Assembly (NCBI RefSeq): GCF_000498355.1
Contig: NZ_AVSV01000032.1
Location: 23,198 to 87,197, forward strand
Origin: Clostridium sp. Ade.TY
GTDB taxonomy: Bacteria; Bacillota; Clostridia; Clostridiales; Clostridiaceae
Length of the DNA stretch: 64,000 bases
Reading direction: 5' to 3'
Shown here piece after piece: positions 1-8,339 of the stretch. The notes under the pieces were generated by a model. The model was not told where the DNA came from. It searched no databases and was given only the letters and a program-made list of their open reading frames with translations. A program made the translations under genes and the position numbers. Numbering within the stretch: the first letter of the stretch is position 1; every line of letters starts with the position of its first letter.

Positions 1-325
1 CAACTGTATCAACTTCATACCAATCATCACTATTTACATTTCCAATAACTTCACCTGTTGATATATCTATACCTTTATTTATTGCATCATACATTCCATT
101 ATCTTTTTGAGATATTATATTAAATTTAATGTTCTTTTTTTCAAAGCTATTTCTGTAGCTTTCCGCAACTTTAACAGTATTATCAGTTGATAAACCATCA
201 ATTATTGAGTATTCATATACAGGATATGTTTGATTTAATACTGATTCTATAGTTTTTTTTAGTGTCTTCTCACTATTATATGTTACCGTAATAATGCTGA
301 CATTTACTTTATCTATAATAAACAC
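1..325 (-). CDS. Family 2 glycosyltransferase, N-terminal part (cut by window edge)
   Basis: An open reading frame of about 108 codons runs off the left edge. Its start reads VSIITVTYNSEKTL, followed by a DGLSTDNT segment and NSDDWY, the nucleotide-sugar and metal-binding (DxD-like) pattern of GT-A family 2 transferases. It is the next gene after the epimerase in the capsule operon, 21 bases downstream, so it probably adds a sugar to the lipid-linked repeat. The start is uncertain: there is no in-frame ATG near the GAGAGGTG ribosome site; a GTG is at 325 and non-standard codons lie just after it. Acceptor and sugar cannot be told. Confidence 0.8.
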   Translation of the reverse strand, partial: MFIIDKVNVSIITVTYNSEKTLKKTIESVLNQTYPVYEYSIIDGLSTDNTVKVAESYRNSFEKKNIKFNIISQKDNGMYDAINKGIDISTGEVIGNVNSDDWYEVDTV

Positions 326-346
326 CTCTCATAATAAATTATTCAA

Positions 347-1213
347 TTATACTATTTCAGTAGCTTTTACAGCTTCATTTAAACTCTTTACTCTATAATC
401 AATTTTATATTGACTAACACTTTTATCATAAACCAAATTTCCAAAAGCCTTATCTACTGTTCCAGTAAATCTTGCCATAAATTTAAGTACCAGATTAAAC
501 ATTTTTGTTAACTTAATATTTTTATTATGTGCCTTAGCTATAAGCTTGACTAATTCACTTGTTTTTACATACTCTTTATTTTGTGGAAGGAATATTCCAC
601 TTTCACTATTAACAACCATTAATCTAATAAATTCACAAAGATTATCTATATAAAGCATACTTCTTTCATTTTTAATATCTGGAAATACAGGTAAATTTCG
701 AGCGATTTTTGAAAGCTTTTGATAATTTCCTTTTGAGCCTTTCCCAAATATCATTGGTGGTCTTATAACGACTACTTTAAAATTTTTATCTTCAAGTTGA
801 AATATTCCTTCTTCTGCTTCTAACTTACTTTTTCCATAAAAATTACTTGGAGTTGGTATTGTATTTTTATAAATAACACGTTTTTTATTAATATGACTAC
901 TATCCCCATAAACTATTATGCTACTCATAAATATAAATTGTTTTACTCCATCTTTTTTTGCTTTTTTTGCAGTTTCTATAGTTAAATCTCTATTTACCTT
1001 ATAATATAAATCTTCCATTTTAGGGTCAGTTGAAACATGAGCAATTCCAGCAACATGGAATACTGTATCATATTTTGAAAAATCTTTATTTTTCCAAGTT
1101 TCATCTATCATATCAACAGTATCAACACTATATTCATCTTTAAAATTTTTCAAGTAACTTTCAAAACTTGTCCCTACATAACTATTAGCACCTGTAATAA
1201 GTATGTTTTTCAT
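347..1213 (-). CDS. NAD-dependent epimerase/dehydratase (extended SDR), probable nucleotide-sugar 4-reductase
   Basis: The 288-residue protein opens with a Rossmann motif (ITGANSYVG), has SS at the catalytic serine position and YGKSK as the Tyr-x3-Lys pair, and ends in the substrate-binding half of extended SDRs. It lies 15 bases after the initiating transferase and two genes after a WbpM/CapD dehydratase. That trio matches the known WbpM-WbpV-WbpL arrangement, in which the dehydratase makes a UDP-4-keto-6-deoxy-HexNAc and the SDR reduces it (UDP-QuiNAc or UDP-FucNAc). The enzyme class is seen directly; the reductase role is inferred from neighbours. A plain 4-epimerase remains possible. Confidence 0.85.
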   Translation of the reverse strand: MKNILITGANSYVGTSFESYLKNFKDEYSVDTVDMIDETWKNKDFSKYDTVFHVAGIAHVSTDPKMEDLYYKVNRDLTIETAKKAKKDGVKQFIFMSSIIVYGDSSHINKKRVIYKNTIPTPSNFYGKSKLEAEEGIFQLEDKNFKVVVIRPPMIFGKGSKGNYQKLSKIARNLPVFPDIKNERSMLYIDNLCEFIRLMVVNSESGIFLPQNKEYVKTSELVKLIAKAHNKNIKLTKMFNLVLKFMARFTGTVDKAFGNLVYDKSVSQYKIDYRVKSLNEAVKATEIV

Positions 1214-1228
1214 TTTTTCACCTTCTTT

Positions 1229-1798
1229 TTAATGCTTTCCTTCTTGAACCCCATCACTTTTTAAAACACTAAATACAGTCATAAATATTATTTTTATATC
1301 AAATATAAAATTTTCTTTATCTAAGTATTCTTTATCTAAAGCAACCTTATCCTTTAATTCAAGTTCATCTCTTCCATTTATTTGAGCCCATCCTGTAAGA
1401 CCTGGTATCAATTTGTGAACACCGACTTCAGTTCTCATATCCTTTAAATCATATTGGTTATAAAGAGCTGGTCTTGGTCCAACAATACTCATATCCCCTT
1501 TTATAATATTTATAAGTTGTGGCAATTCATCAAGACTTGTCTTTCTTAAAAACTTACCAATTGATGTTATCCATTGATCTGGATTTTCTAAAAGGTGAGT
1601 CGCCACATTTGGTGTATCAATTCTCATTGTTCTAAACTTAAGTATATTAAACTCTTTATTATCTTTTCCAATACGTCTTTGTTTAAAAAACACTGGTCCA
1701 GGAGATGTTAATTTTATAATTAAACATATAATCAATATTATTGGTAAAAAAACTATAAATGCTAATAAACTCATTATAAAATCAAATATTCTCTTCAT
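1229..1798 (-). CDS. Initiating undecaprenyl-phosphate sugar phosphotransferase (bacterial sugar transferase)
   Basis: The 189-residue monotopic membrane enzyme has one N-terminal hydrophobic re-entrant segment (about residues 7-28), then KFRTM, SLDELPQ with the Asp-Glu catalytic dyad, and GDMSIVGPRP, the hallmarks of the PglC/WbaP catalytic core. Its short length matches the PglC-like class without the extra N-terminal membrane domain. It should move a sugar phosphate from UDP-sugar to undecaprenyl phosphate at the inner face of the membrane and so start the repeat unit. It sits 9 bases after the dehydratase gene, so the made sugar is probably its substrate. A clear GGAGG precedes the ATG. 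Confidence 0.93.
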   Translation of the reverse strand: MKRIFDFIMSLLAFIVFLPIILIICLIIKLTSPGPVFFKQRRIGKDNKEFNILKFRTMRIDTPNVATHLLENPDQWITSIGKFLRKTSLDELPQLINIIKGDMSIVGPRPALYNQYDLKDMRTEVGVHKLIPGLTGWAQINGRDELELKDKVALDKEYLDKENFIFDIKIIFMTVFSVLKSDGVQEGKH

Positions 1799-1807
1799 CT
1801 TACCTCC

Positions 1808-3688
1808 TTAAACTACTGTTGATGCTACTTCTTTTTCTGCATTAGCTTCTTCTGGCTCCTTAAATGTTGGAACAACTTCCTTCATCTTTTCCTTTAAAGC
1901 TTCCTTATCTTCATTTAATGCAACAAAAAGTAATTCATCAATGTTTTTCTTTACTTCATTTATTTCAAAATCTGAAGGTACTCCAATAAATATTTTATTA
2001 TTTTCTGTTTCTGTTAAACCTTCTTCATTCATTAAAAGCTCTTCATAAAGTTTTTCTCCAGGTCTAAGTCCTGTAACTTCTATTTTTATATCTTTCTCTG
2101 GTTCAAAACCTGATAATTTTATAAGTTTTTTTGCTAAATCATATATCTTAACAGGTTCTCCCATATCAAGAATAAAAATTTCTCCACCTTTTGCAAAAGC
2201 TCCTGCCTGTAATACAAGCTGTGCTGCTTCTGGTATAAGCATAAAGTATCTTATTATTTCTTTATGAGTTAATGTAACTGGTCCCCCATTTTTAATTTGA
2301 TTTTTAAATAATGGAATTACTGAACCATTACTTCCAAGTACATTTCCAAATCTTACTGCAACATAATCTGTTTTACTCTTTTTATTCATAGCTTGTACTA
2401 TCATTTCACACATTCTCTTTGTAGCACCCATTATATTTGTTGGATTTACTGCCTTATCTGTTGAAATAAGTACAAATTTTTCTGCATTAAATTCATCAGC
2501 ACATTCTGCAACATTTAAAGTACCAACAACATTATTTTTAATTGCTTCCTCTGAATTATCTTCCATAAGAGGTACATGCTTATGTGCTGCTGCATGGAAT
2601 ACAACATCTGGCTTAAACTCTTTAAATACTTTTCTAAGTCTTCTTTTATCTCTAACTGATGCAATTATTGTAAATTGATCAAGCTCTGGCATATTTCTCT
2701 TTAATTCATTTTGTATGTCATAAGCATTATTTTCATAAATATCAAGTATTAAAAGTTTCTTTGGCTTAAATGATGCAATTTGCCTACAAAGTTCTGAACC
2801 AATAGAACCTCCTCCACCAGTTACAAGAACTACTTTATCTTTTAAGTAATTTGAAACCCCAACTTTATCAAGTTCAATTTCATCTCTACCAAGTAAGTCT
2901 TTAATATCAACATCTCTCATTTTTGTAAGAGATAACTTCCCTTCCATTATTTCATAAACACCAGGGATTATCTTGATTTCAGCATTCGTTTGTTGACATA
3001 TTTCTATTATTTCTTTTTTCTTTCTTGGACTAATCTTTGAAATTGCTATAATTATTGTATCTATATTAAGATCTTCAACAATATTTGGAATATCATTTCT
3101 ATTTCCAAGAACCTTTACTCCAAGAAGAAATGTTCCAATTTTATTTTTGTCATCATCAATAACGCCAACTGGAACCATTTTTACATCTTCCTTATTTTTA
3201 TACATCTCGGAAATAACCATATGTCCACATGATCCAGCACCAACAACAAGAACTCTCTTCTTTTCTGACTTTAAATCAAGTTTTCCATATACAATTATTC
3301 TTCTATATATTCTATATGAAAGTCTTATTCCAACTACCATAACATATATAAGTATTCCGCTTAATATAACAATACTATTTGGTAATATTCTTCCATCTAT
3401 ATTGTTATATATAAGACTTATTCCACAACCAATAATACATGCAAATAATCCTTTTATAAATTCATCTATACTTGCATTACTCCATAAACTTTTATACATT
3501 TTAAATAAAGCTAATGGAACAATGTATACTAAAAGTATTACTGGAAGCATTTTTATATAATTTTGCATATATTCCCTTGGAATATCAAAATCAAATCTAA
3601 CAACAAAACTAAATAAATATGCTATATTTATAAAAATTATATCTGCTATTAATAATAACGGTACTCTCCATTTTTTTATTTTATTCAT
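1808..3688 (-). CDS. Membrane nucleotide-sugar 4,6-dehydratase, WbpM/CapD/PglF family
   Basis: The 626-residue protein begins with four membrane helices (about residues 8-125), then a first Rossmann domain (VVGAGSCG), then a C-terminal SDR domain starting VTGGGGSIGSEL. The catalytic motif is STDKAVNPTNIMGATK, where Met replaces the usual Tyr before Lys, as in known WbpM/PglF UDP-GlcNAc dehydratases. It should convert UDP-GlcNAc to the 4-keto-6-deoxy sugar. It lies between the phosphatase gene and the initiating transferase. A paralogue of nearly the same length lies in the neighbouring block (19.7 kb). The C-terminal 25 residues are Glu/Ala-rich and dispensable-looking. Confidence 0.92.
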   Translation of the reverse strand: MNKIKKWRVPLLLIADIIFINIAYLFSFVVRFDFDIPREYMQNYIKMLPVILLVYIVPLALFKMYKSLWSNASIDEFIKGLFACIIGCGISLIYNNIDGRILPNSIVILSGILIYVMVVGIRLSYRIYRRIIVYGKLDLKSEKKRVLVVGAGSCGHMVISEMYKNKEDVKMVPVGVIDDDKNKIGTFLLGVKVLGNRNDIPNIVEDLNIDTIIIAISKISPRKKKEIIEICQQTNAEIKIIPGVYEIMEGKLSLTKMRDVDIKDLLGRDEIELDKVGVSNYLKDKVVLVTGGGGSIGSELCRQIASFKPKKLLILDIYENNAYDIQNELKRNMPELDQFTIIASVRDKRRLRKVFKEFKPDVVFHAAAHKHVPLMEDNSEEAIKNNVVGTLNVAECADEFNAEKFVLISTDKAVNPTNIMGATKRMCEMIVQAMNKKSKTDYVAVRFGNVLGSNGSVIPLFKNQIKNGGPVTLTHKEIIRYFMLIPEAAQLVLQAGAFAKGGEIFILDMGEPVKIYDLAKKLIKLSGFEPEKDIKIEVTGLRPGEKLYEELLMNEEGLTETENNKIFIGVPSDFEINEVKKNIDELLFVALNEDKEALKEKMKEVVPTFKEPEEANAEKEVASTVV

Positions 3689-3718
3689 ACAATTACTTCC
3701 CCTATTTTTTGATAACTT

Positions 3719-4474
3719 TTAGAAAAAGATAAACCTTTTATTTTTTAATTTATTTCCTCTATATTTTATCTCTTCATTATTAATTAACTTAACTTCATTT
3801 TCTAAAAACACACTTTTTAAAAGTATATTTTTATTAAACACTTCTTCTAATTCTTCAACTATTCCAGTATTTCTATTTTGATTATTATGAGCATCACTTC
3901 CAATAAAAGAATATGCTCCAGCCTTTGTAAGCTTTTCCGCTGTTTTCTTAACCGTTTTACCAAAATCCCCTCTTATGCTTCCAGCATTAAGCTGTAAAAG
4001 GCATCCTTCATCAATAAATTGGTTTAAAACTTCAATATTTTCTATAACATCTGAATATCTTTCAGGATGAGCTATAATAGGAGTAATTCCTCGAAGCTTA
4101 AGTTCATACATATAATCTAATGCTTCCTTTGGTATCCTTCTCATTGAAAATTCAACAAGCATGTATTTACCATCATTTATAGTTCCAATTACTCCACTTT
4201 CAAAATCATCAATAATTTTTTCTGAAAAATATACTTCCTGTCCTGAAATTATATTAATAGTTAATCCTTCACTTTTTATAAAATCATTTAAATTTTTTAC
4301 TATTTCTGTAATTTCTGAGTAAGGCATGTCAAAGCAACCCCTCCTAAAATGAGGAGTGGCTACAATGTTCATAATCCCTTCTGCTTCTGCCTTTTTCAGC
4401 ATCTCAAGTGTCATCTTTATGCTCTTTGATCCATCATCAATTCCTGGTAATATATGTGAATGTATATCAATCAT
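3719..4474 (-). CDS. cpsB: PHP-family protein-tyrosine phosphatase, CpsB/YwqE type
   Basis: The 251-residue protein starts MIDIHSHILPGIDDG, the metal-binding HxH of PHP phosphatases, and continues with ATPHF, IIAHPERY and IGSDAHN, the other metal-ligand motifs. CpsB enzymes dephosphorylate the tyrosine tail of CpsD and so control chain length and export. An upstream in-frame GTG adds three residues, but AGGTGA lies about 5 bases before the ATG at 4474, which decides the start. It follows cpsD by 13 bases. The C-terminus is Lys/Arg-rich (KLKNKRFIFF), which is somewhat unusual but harmless. Confidence 0.93.
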   Translation of the reverse strand: MIDIHSHILPGIDDGSKSIKMTLEMLKKAEAEGIMNIVATPHFRRGCFDMPYSEITEIVKNLNDFIKSEGLTINIISGQEVYFSEKIIDDFESGVIGTINDGKYMLVEFSMRRIPKEALDYMYELKLRGITPIIAHPERYSDVIENIEVLNQFIDEGCLLQLNAGSIRGDFGKTVKKTAEKLTKAGAYSFIGSDAHNNQNRNTGIVEELEEVFNKNILLKSVFLENEVKLINNEEIKYRGNKLKNKRFIFF

Positions 4475-4487
4475 AATAATCACCTAA

Positions 4488-5138
4488 TTATTCTGCATAA
4501 TAATAGTAGTACTTATCTCTTGTTCTTTCTCCACCATTTAAGACAACACCAATTATATTTGCTTTAACTTTTTGAAGAGATTCCTTTGCAAGCTTTACTG
4601 AATCTTTTTTTGTTCTCTCTGCTCTTACTACAAGTATTACACCATCAACCTTTGTTGAAAGTATTTGAGAATCTGTAACAGCTTGTACCGGTGGAGTATC
4701 AATAATTATTATGTCATATTCTTTTTGAAGTTCATCAAGTAAATTTCCCATTGCCTTTGAACCTAAAAGTTCTGAAGGATTTGGTGGTATTTTACCTGAA
4801 GGCAAAATATCAAGATACTCATTATGCTTATTTATTGCTTTTTTTAGCTTTGAATTATCCATAACAACATCAGAAAGTCCAATATTATTTGATATTCTAA
4901 ATTGCTTATGAACACTTGGCTTTCTAAGGTCACAATCTATAAGTAATACTTTCTTTTCATCTTGTGAAAAAGCAACAGCTAAGTTTGCTGCTGTTGTTGA
5001 CTTACCTTCCCCTGGTTCTGCACTTGTTACTAATATTCTTTTTATTTCTTTATCAAAAGATGAATATTGAATATTAGTTCTAAGAGTTCTATAACTCTCT
5101 GCTGGTATTGACTTTGGTTGCTTTTCAACTATTAACAT
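4488..5138 (-). CDS. cpsD: Capsule tyrosine kinase (BY-kinase), CpsD/CapB type
   Basis: The 216-residue protein has the BY-kinase P-loop AEPGEGKST (about residues 40-48), the Walker A' LLIDCDLR (about 70) and IIIDTPP as Walker B. The C-terminal tyrosine cluster YYYYYAE is the autophosphorylation tail. It should act in the cytoplasm with CpsC as its membrane activator and CpsB as phosphatase, cycling phosphorylation during polymer assembly. The gene lies 15 bases after cpsC. Length and motif order are typical of the Firmicute split type, in which kinase and membrane adaptor are separate proteins. Confidence 0.95.
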   Translation of the reverse strand: MLIVEKQPKSIPAESYRTLRTNIQYSSFDKEIKRILVTSAEPGEGKSTTAANLAVAFSQDEKKVLLIDCDLRKPSVHKQFRISNNIGLSDVVMDNSKLKKAINKHNEYLDILPSGKIPPNPSELLGSKAMGNLLDELQKEYDIIIIDTPPVQAVTDSQILSTKVDGVILVVRAERTKKDSVKLAKESLQKVKANIIGVVLNGGERTRDKYYYYYAE

Positions 5139-5153
5139 ATATTCACCTTCCTT

Positions 5154-5867
5154 TTAATGTTTACCCTTTCTTTTACTTACGTTACCATCACCATCTAGTT
5201 CTGGTATTATTCCAATTACAGGTATATCCAAATAATTTTCTACATCTTCTTTTGACTTATATGTATTATCCATAAATTCCAAAAGTAATGCTAATCCAAC
5301 ACTTACAATAAGACCAAGTACAAATGCTATAAGTACATTAAGCTTCTTGTTTGGACTTACTGGTTTTTCTGGAACTTTTGCTTGTTCTATAATTTGAATA
5401 TTTCCATTTGGAATAAGTTTCTTTGATTCTTTTATAAATACATCTGTTATATCTTTAACTGCAGCAACAGCTTGAAGCTTATCTGTTCCAGTATATGATA
5501 TTTCAAGAATTTGAGTATCTGCTCTTGGAGTAACTTTAAGACTTTTCTTTACATCTTTAAGCTCAAGATTTAAGTGACCTTTATTTAGTCCTTGTTGAAT
5601 AAGATCATCTGTTTGAATTATTTCTGCATATGTTGTTAATAATTTTTGATACATCATAACATCATTATTATCATATTGTTCTTTTTGAGACTTATTTGCT
5701 TCTTTACCAATGAAAAGTTTTGTTGTAACCTCATACTTTGGTTTAATTACAAAGAAGCTTAAAACAATTGCAATTAGTGTAAATGCTAATGTAATTCCTA
5801 TAATTAGTTTGTATCTCTTTTTAAGTGCTTCAAATATTTCGCTAATATTAATGTTTTCTTCCTTCAT
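5154..5867 (-). CDS. cpsC: Chain-length determinant / kinase adaptor, CpsC/CapA (Wzz) type
   Basis: The 237-residue protein has a membrane helix near residues 17-40, a periplasm-facing loop of about 130 residues, the PxxPxxPN-like segment KVPEKPVSPNKKLN before a second helix (about 180-200), and a short cytoplasmic tail. This is the standard CpsC polysaccharide co-polymerase layout. It activates CpsD and sets polymer length. It is the first gene of the operon and is preceded by GGGGGACAGTAATG. An extended -10 promoter lies about 60 bases upstream. Confidence 0.93.
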   Translation of the reverse strand: MKEENINISEIFEALKKRYKLIIGITLAFTLIAIVLSFFVIKPKYEVTTKLFIGKEANKSQKEQYDNNDVMMYQKLLTTYAEIIQTDDLIQQGLNKGHLNLELKDVKKSLKVTPRADTQILEISYTGTDKLQAVAAVKDITDVFIKESKKLIPNGNIQIIEQAKVPEKPVSPNKKLNVLIAFVLGLIVSVGLALLLEFMDNTYKSKEDVENYLDIPVIGIIPELDGDGNVSKRKGKH

Positions 5868-5928
5868 TACTGTCCCCCATATTAAATTCTAAAATATATT
5901 ATTCCTTCTTTTTACAGCTACTATGTAA

Positions 5929-5937
5929 GTATACCAT
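5929..5937 (-). promoter_or_regulatory. Probable extended -10 promoter of the capsule operon
   Basis: Read on the minus strand, TGGTATACT forms a TGn-extended -10 box (TATACT, 5 of 6 to consensus) about 62 bases before the cpsC start. No good -35 is visible at the usual distance, as is common for extended -10 promoters. It lies just inside the 637-base gap that separates the two polysaccharide blocks. Not tested. Confidence 0.45.
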
Positions 5938-6504
5938 AAATGTTAAATTTTCTTCTTTTTTCACACCTGCATTTAATCTTTTTTTTACATTAAATACTTA
6001 CTTTGTTCATATCTTTTCTTTTTACAATGTATATTGTACTATATTTATTAAATTTTGTTAATAATATTATAACATTCCTATATTATTATTTATTCCTATT
6101 TATACCTCTTTTTTAGAGTATTATTTTATAATAATAAAAACTTATATGAAATCACTTCCAAATAAACTATTTTGTAGATAATTTAATAAACTTTCCAAAT
6201 ATTTTTTATTCAAATACTAATTATTAATAATATTATTATGTATAATTAGGTCGAAAAGTTTTTATTAATTCGAATAAACTCTATTGTATAGTTTATTTTC
6301 TTTTTCATTAGTTTTATATAAAGTTTTTCATAACTAAAATCTTATATTTTAAAAAAACCTTTATTTCATTAAAAATAAATTTTACTGATTCAAACTATAA
6401 AACAAAAAAGTTGATTACAAATTTATACTCAACTTTTCTAAACTTAATTATATATACATTGTTATTAATTACTTATTTTTTAATTTCTTATTATTCTAAG
6501 AAAA
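5938..6504. other. Non-coding gap between the two polysaccharide blocks
   Basis: Very AT-rich sequence with no supported gene on either strand. It contains the terminator of the upstream block (6405-6437) and, at its lower end, the promoter region of the capsule operon. Nothing else recognisable was found. Confidence 0.6.
6405..6437 (-). terminator. Rho-independent terminator after the nucleotidyltransferase gene
   Basis: On the minus strand AAAAGTTGA pairs with TCAACTTTT around a 14-base loop and is followed by TTGTTTT. It lies about 70 bases past the stop at 6505 and ends the long block that begins near 19.7 kb. Confidence 0.65.
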
Positions 6505-7245
6505 TTATTCATTATTTTTGCAAACTGTTAAGTTAAACTCTAAATTATAATTTCTAAATTTTAATATCCTCTCATAATCTTCTATATAATCAACTTCAGC
6601 CCAAAAAGCTCCATTAATGTTTTTAACATAGATGTTTTTTTTATTGATTAATCTATACAATGCATCTTCCCACCATGATGAATGGTTCTGATTTTCTATA
6701 ATATTCTCTAAACTTTCTTTAAACTCTTTTATAAAGTCTTTATTTATCTTTGCCACACCTATATACTCACCTGTTATATCATCTCCTGATAAATCTTTAC
6801 CATATTTTTTAAGTATATTATTCTCATAAAAAAGTTTATAATCCCCTTCTTCCTTTCTGCTTTCATCTGCAAATAATACAGGACTTGTTTCCTCCATTAT
6901 TATATATTGAAGTAATGATCTTTCTATATATACATCCCCATTCATAATTATAATATCATCATCTTTTATAAAATCTTTTGCGAACCAAGCTGATGCTGAA
7001 CTATTTGTAACATCATAAAACGGATTATAGTAAAATTTCACATCATAATCTTTTAAAATTCTTTTTATTTCTTTATTATTGTATCCAACTATTAATCCAA
7101 TATCACTTATTCCTGATTCCTTTAGCTTTATTACAGTATTCTCTATAAGACTTATACCACCTATATCAACTGTACATTTTGGGTTTCCTGATAAATATCT
7201 ACTTATTCTACTCCCCTTTCCTGCTGCCAATATCAAAGCTCTCAT
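6505..7245 (-). CDS. LicC-like nucleotidyltransferase (phosphocholine / aminoethylphosphonate cytidylyltransferase type)
   Basis: The 246-residue protein starts MRALILAAGKGSRI, the nucleotide-binding signature of sugar-phosphate and choline-phosphate nucleotidyltransferases. It then has PKCTVDIGG, VGYNNKEI, IIMNGDVYI (metal-binding Asp) and a late AEVDYIEDYERI segment. Length and motifs fit LicC-type cytidylyltransferases, which make CDP-choline for LicD transferases; three LicD genes lie in the same block. The start overlaps the stop of the aminotransferase by one base, so the two are coupled. Together they look like the two domains of PntC, encoded separately. Actual substrate (phosphocholine, aminoethylphosphonate or other) is not readable from sequence. 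Confidence 0.82.
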   Translation of the reverse strand: MRALILAAGKGSRISRYLSGNPKCTVDIGGISLIENTVIKLKESGISDIGLIVGYNNKEIKRILKDYDVKFYYNPFYDVTNSSASAWFAKDFIKDDDIIIMNGDVYIERSLLQYIIMEETSPVLFADESRKEEGDYKLFYENNILKKYGKDLSGDDITGEYIGVAKINKDFIKEFKESLENIIENQNHSSWWEDALYRLINKKNIYVKNINGAFWAEVDYIEDYERILKFRNYNLEFNLTVCKNNE

Positions 7246-8339
7246 TAAAATATCCCCCTTTTATTCATATCATTAAAAGCATTTATCAATTTACTATTAT
7301 CATCAACTGATATGTTACCTATATGTCCTACTCTAAAAACACTCTCTTTAAAATCACCACCATTTGGACAAACAAAAATATTATAATTATCTTTTAAATA
7401 TTCAAATATATTATAAGCATTTATATCTTTGCTTACTTTTAATGTTGTAACTGCACTTGATGAGTTTTTATTTAATATTTCAAAAGGTAATTTTTTTATC
7501 TTCTTTCTAAAATCTTCTGCTATAATCTTAGTATTATTAATAATGTTTTGAACTCCTATTTTCTCTATCATTTTTAATCTTTTATTTAATTGAAATATTA
7601 TACTTACTGCTGGTGTAAAGGGAGTTTGTCCTCTTTCTCCATCTTTTAAATAATCATTCAAATTAAAATACATACTTTTAATCGGATTATTTTTTATAGC
7701 TTTTATAGCTTTTTTATCTACCATTATTATTGATATTCCTGGAGGTAGGGCTAATGCTTTTTGTGATGATACTATAAGTACATTTATATTGTACTTTTTC
7801 ATATTAATTTCATCTGCTAAAAAGGAACTTATTGCATCTACTATAAGCATACATTTCTTTAATTTACAAAATTCACTTATTAATTCCATATCATATAAAA
7901 TTCCAGTTGATGTTTCGTGAACATTTACCAAAAATGCTGTTATATTTTCTTCTTTATAATTTTTTAAATGTTCATAAGTTAATTCCTCTCCAAAGCTTAA
8001 CTTAACTTCTATATATGGTATTTCATAAATTGAACATAATTTAACAAATCTTTCTCCAAAACTCCCACCGTTTATTATTAATACTTTATCTTTTTTATTT
8101 AAAATATTCATTACTGAAGCTTCCATAGCTCCCGTACCTGATGACGTTAATAAAATTGCTCTTGTCTCTTCATCTGCTCTTAACATATTTTTCATTAGCC
8201 TTTCGTTTTCTAGCATAACTTTCGAAAACTCTTTCGTTCTAAAATAAGGTATTTGTTGTCGTCCTATTTCTAATATTTCTTGTTCCATAAGTACTGGACC
8301 TACAGAGAAGTTAAGAAATTCTTCATTAAAATTATTCAT
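7245..8339 (-). CDS. Class V PLP aminotransferase, PhnW/alanine-glyoxylate family
   Basis: The 364-residue protein has FSVGPVLM at the N-terminus, SSGTGAMEA (about 66-74, PLP phosphate cup), VDAISSFLAD, and SSQKALALPPG with Lys194 as the expected Schiff-base lysine. These are the landmarks of 2-aminoethylphosphonate:pyruvate transaminase and its relatives. A longer ATG start at 8351 is possible, but GGAGGGG lies just before the ATG at 8339, which overlaps the end of the flippase gene. Paired with the LicC-like gene it suggests synthesis and activation of an amino-phosphonate or amino-phosphate head group. No PEP mutase is present in the window, so the substrate stays open. Confidence 0.82.
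   Translation of the reverse strand: MNNFNEEFLNFSVGPVLMEQEILEIGRQQIPYFRTKEFSKVMLENERLMKNMLRADEETRAILLTSSGTGAMEASVMNILNKKDKVLIINGGSFGERFVKLCSIYEIPYIEVKLSFGEELTYEHLKNYKEENITAFLVNVHETSTGILYDMELISEFCKLKKCMLIVDAISSFLADEINMKKYNINVLIVSSQKALALPPGISIIMVDKKAIKAIKNNPIKSMYFNLNDYLKDGERGQTPFTPAVSIIFQLNKRLKMIEKIGVQNIINNTKIIAEDFRKKIKKLPFEILNKNSSSAVTTLKVSKDINAYNIFEYLKDNYNIFVCPNGGDFKESVFRVGHIGNISVDDNSKLINAFNDMNKRGIF

Noticed and set aside
3147..3560. A 137-codon frame on the plus strand
   Set aside because: It lies fully inside the dehydratase gene on the other strand, has no ribosome site, and its hydrophobic look comes from antisense reading of that gene.
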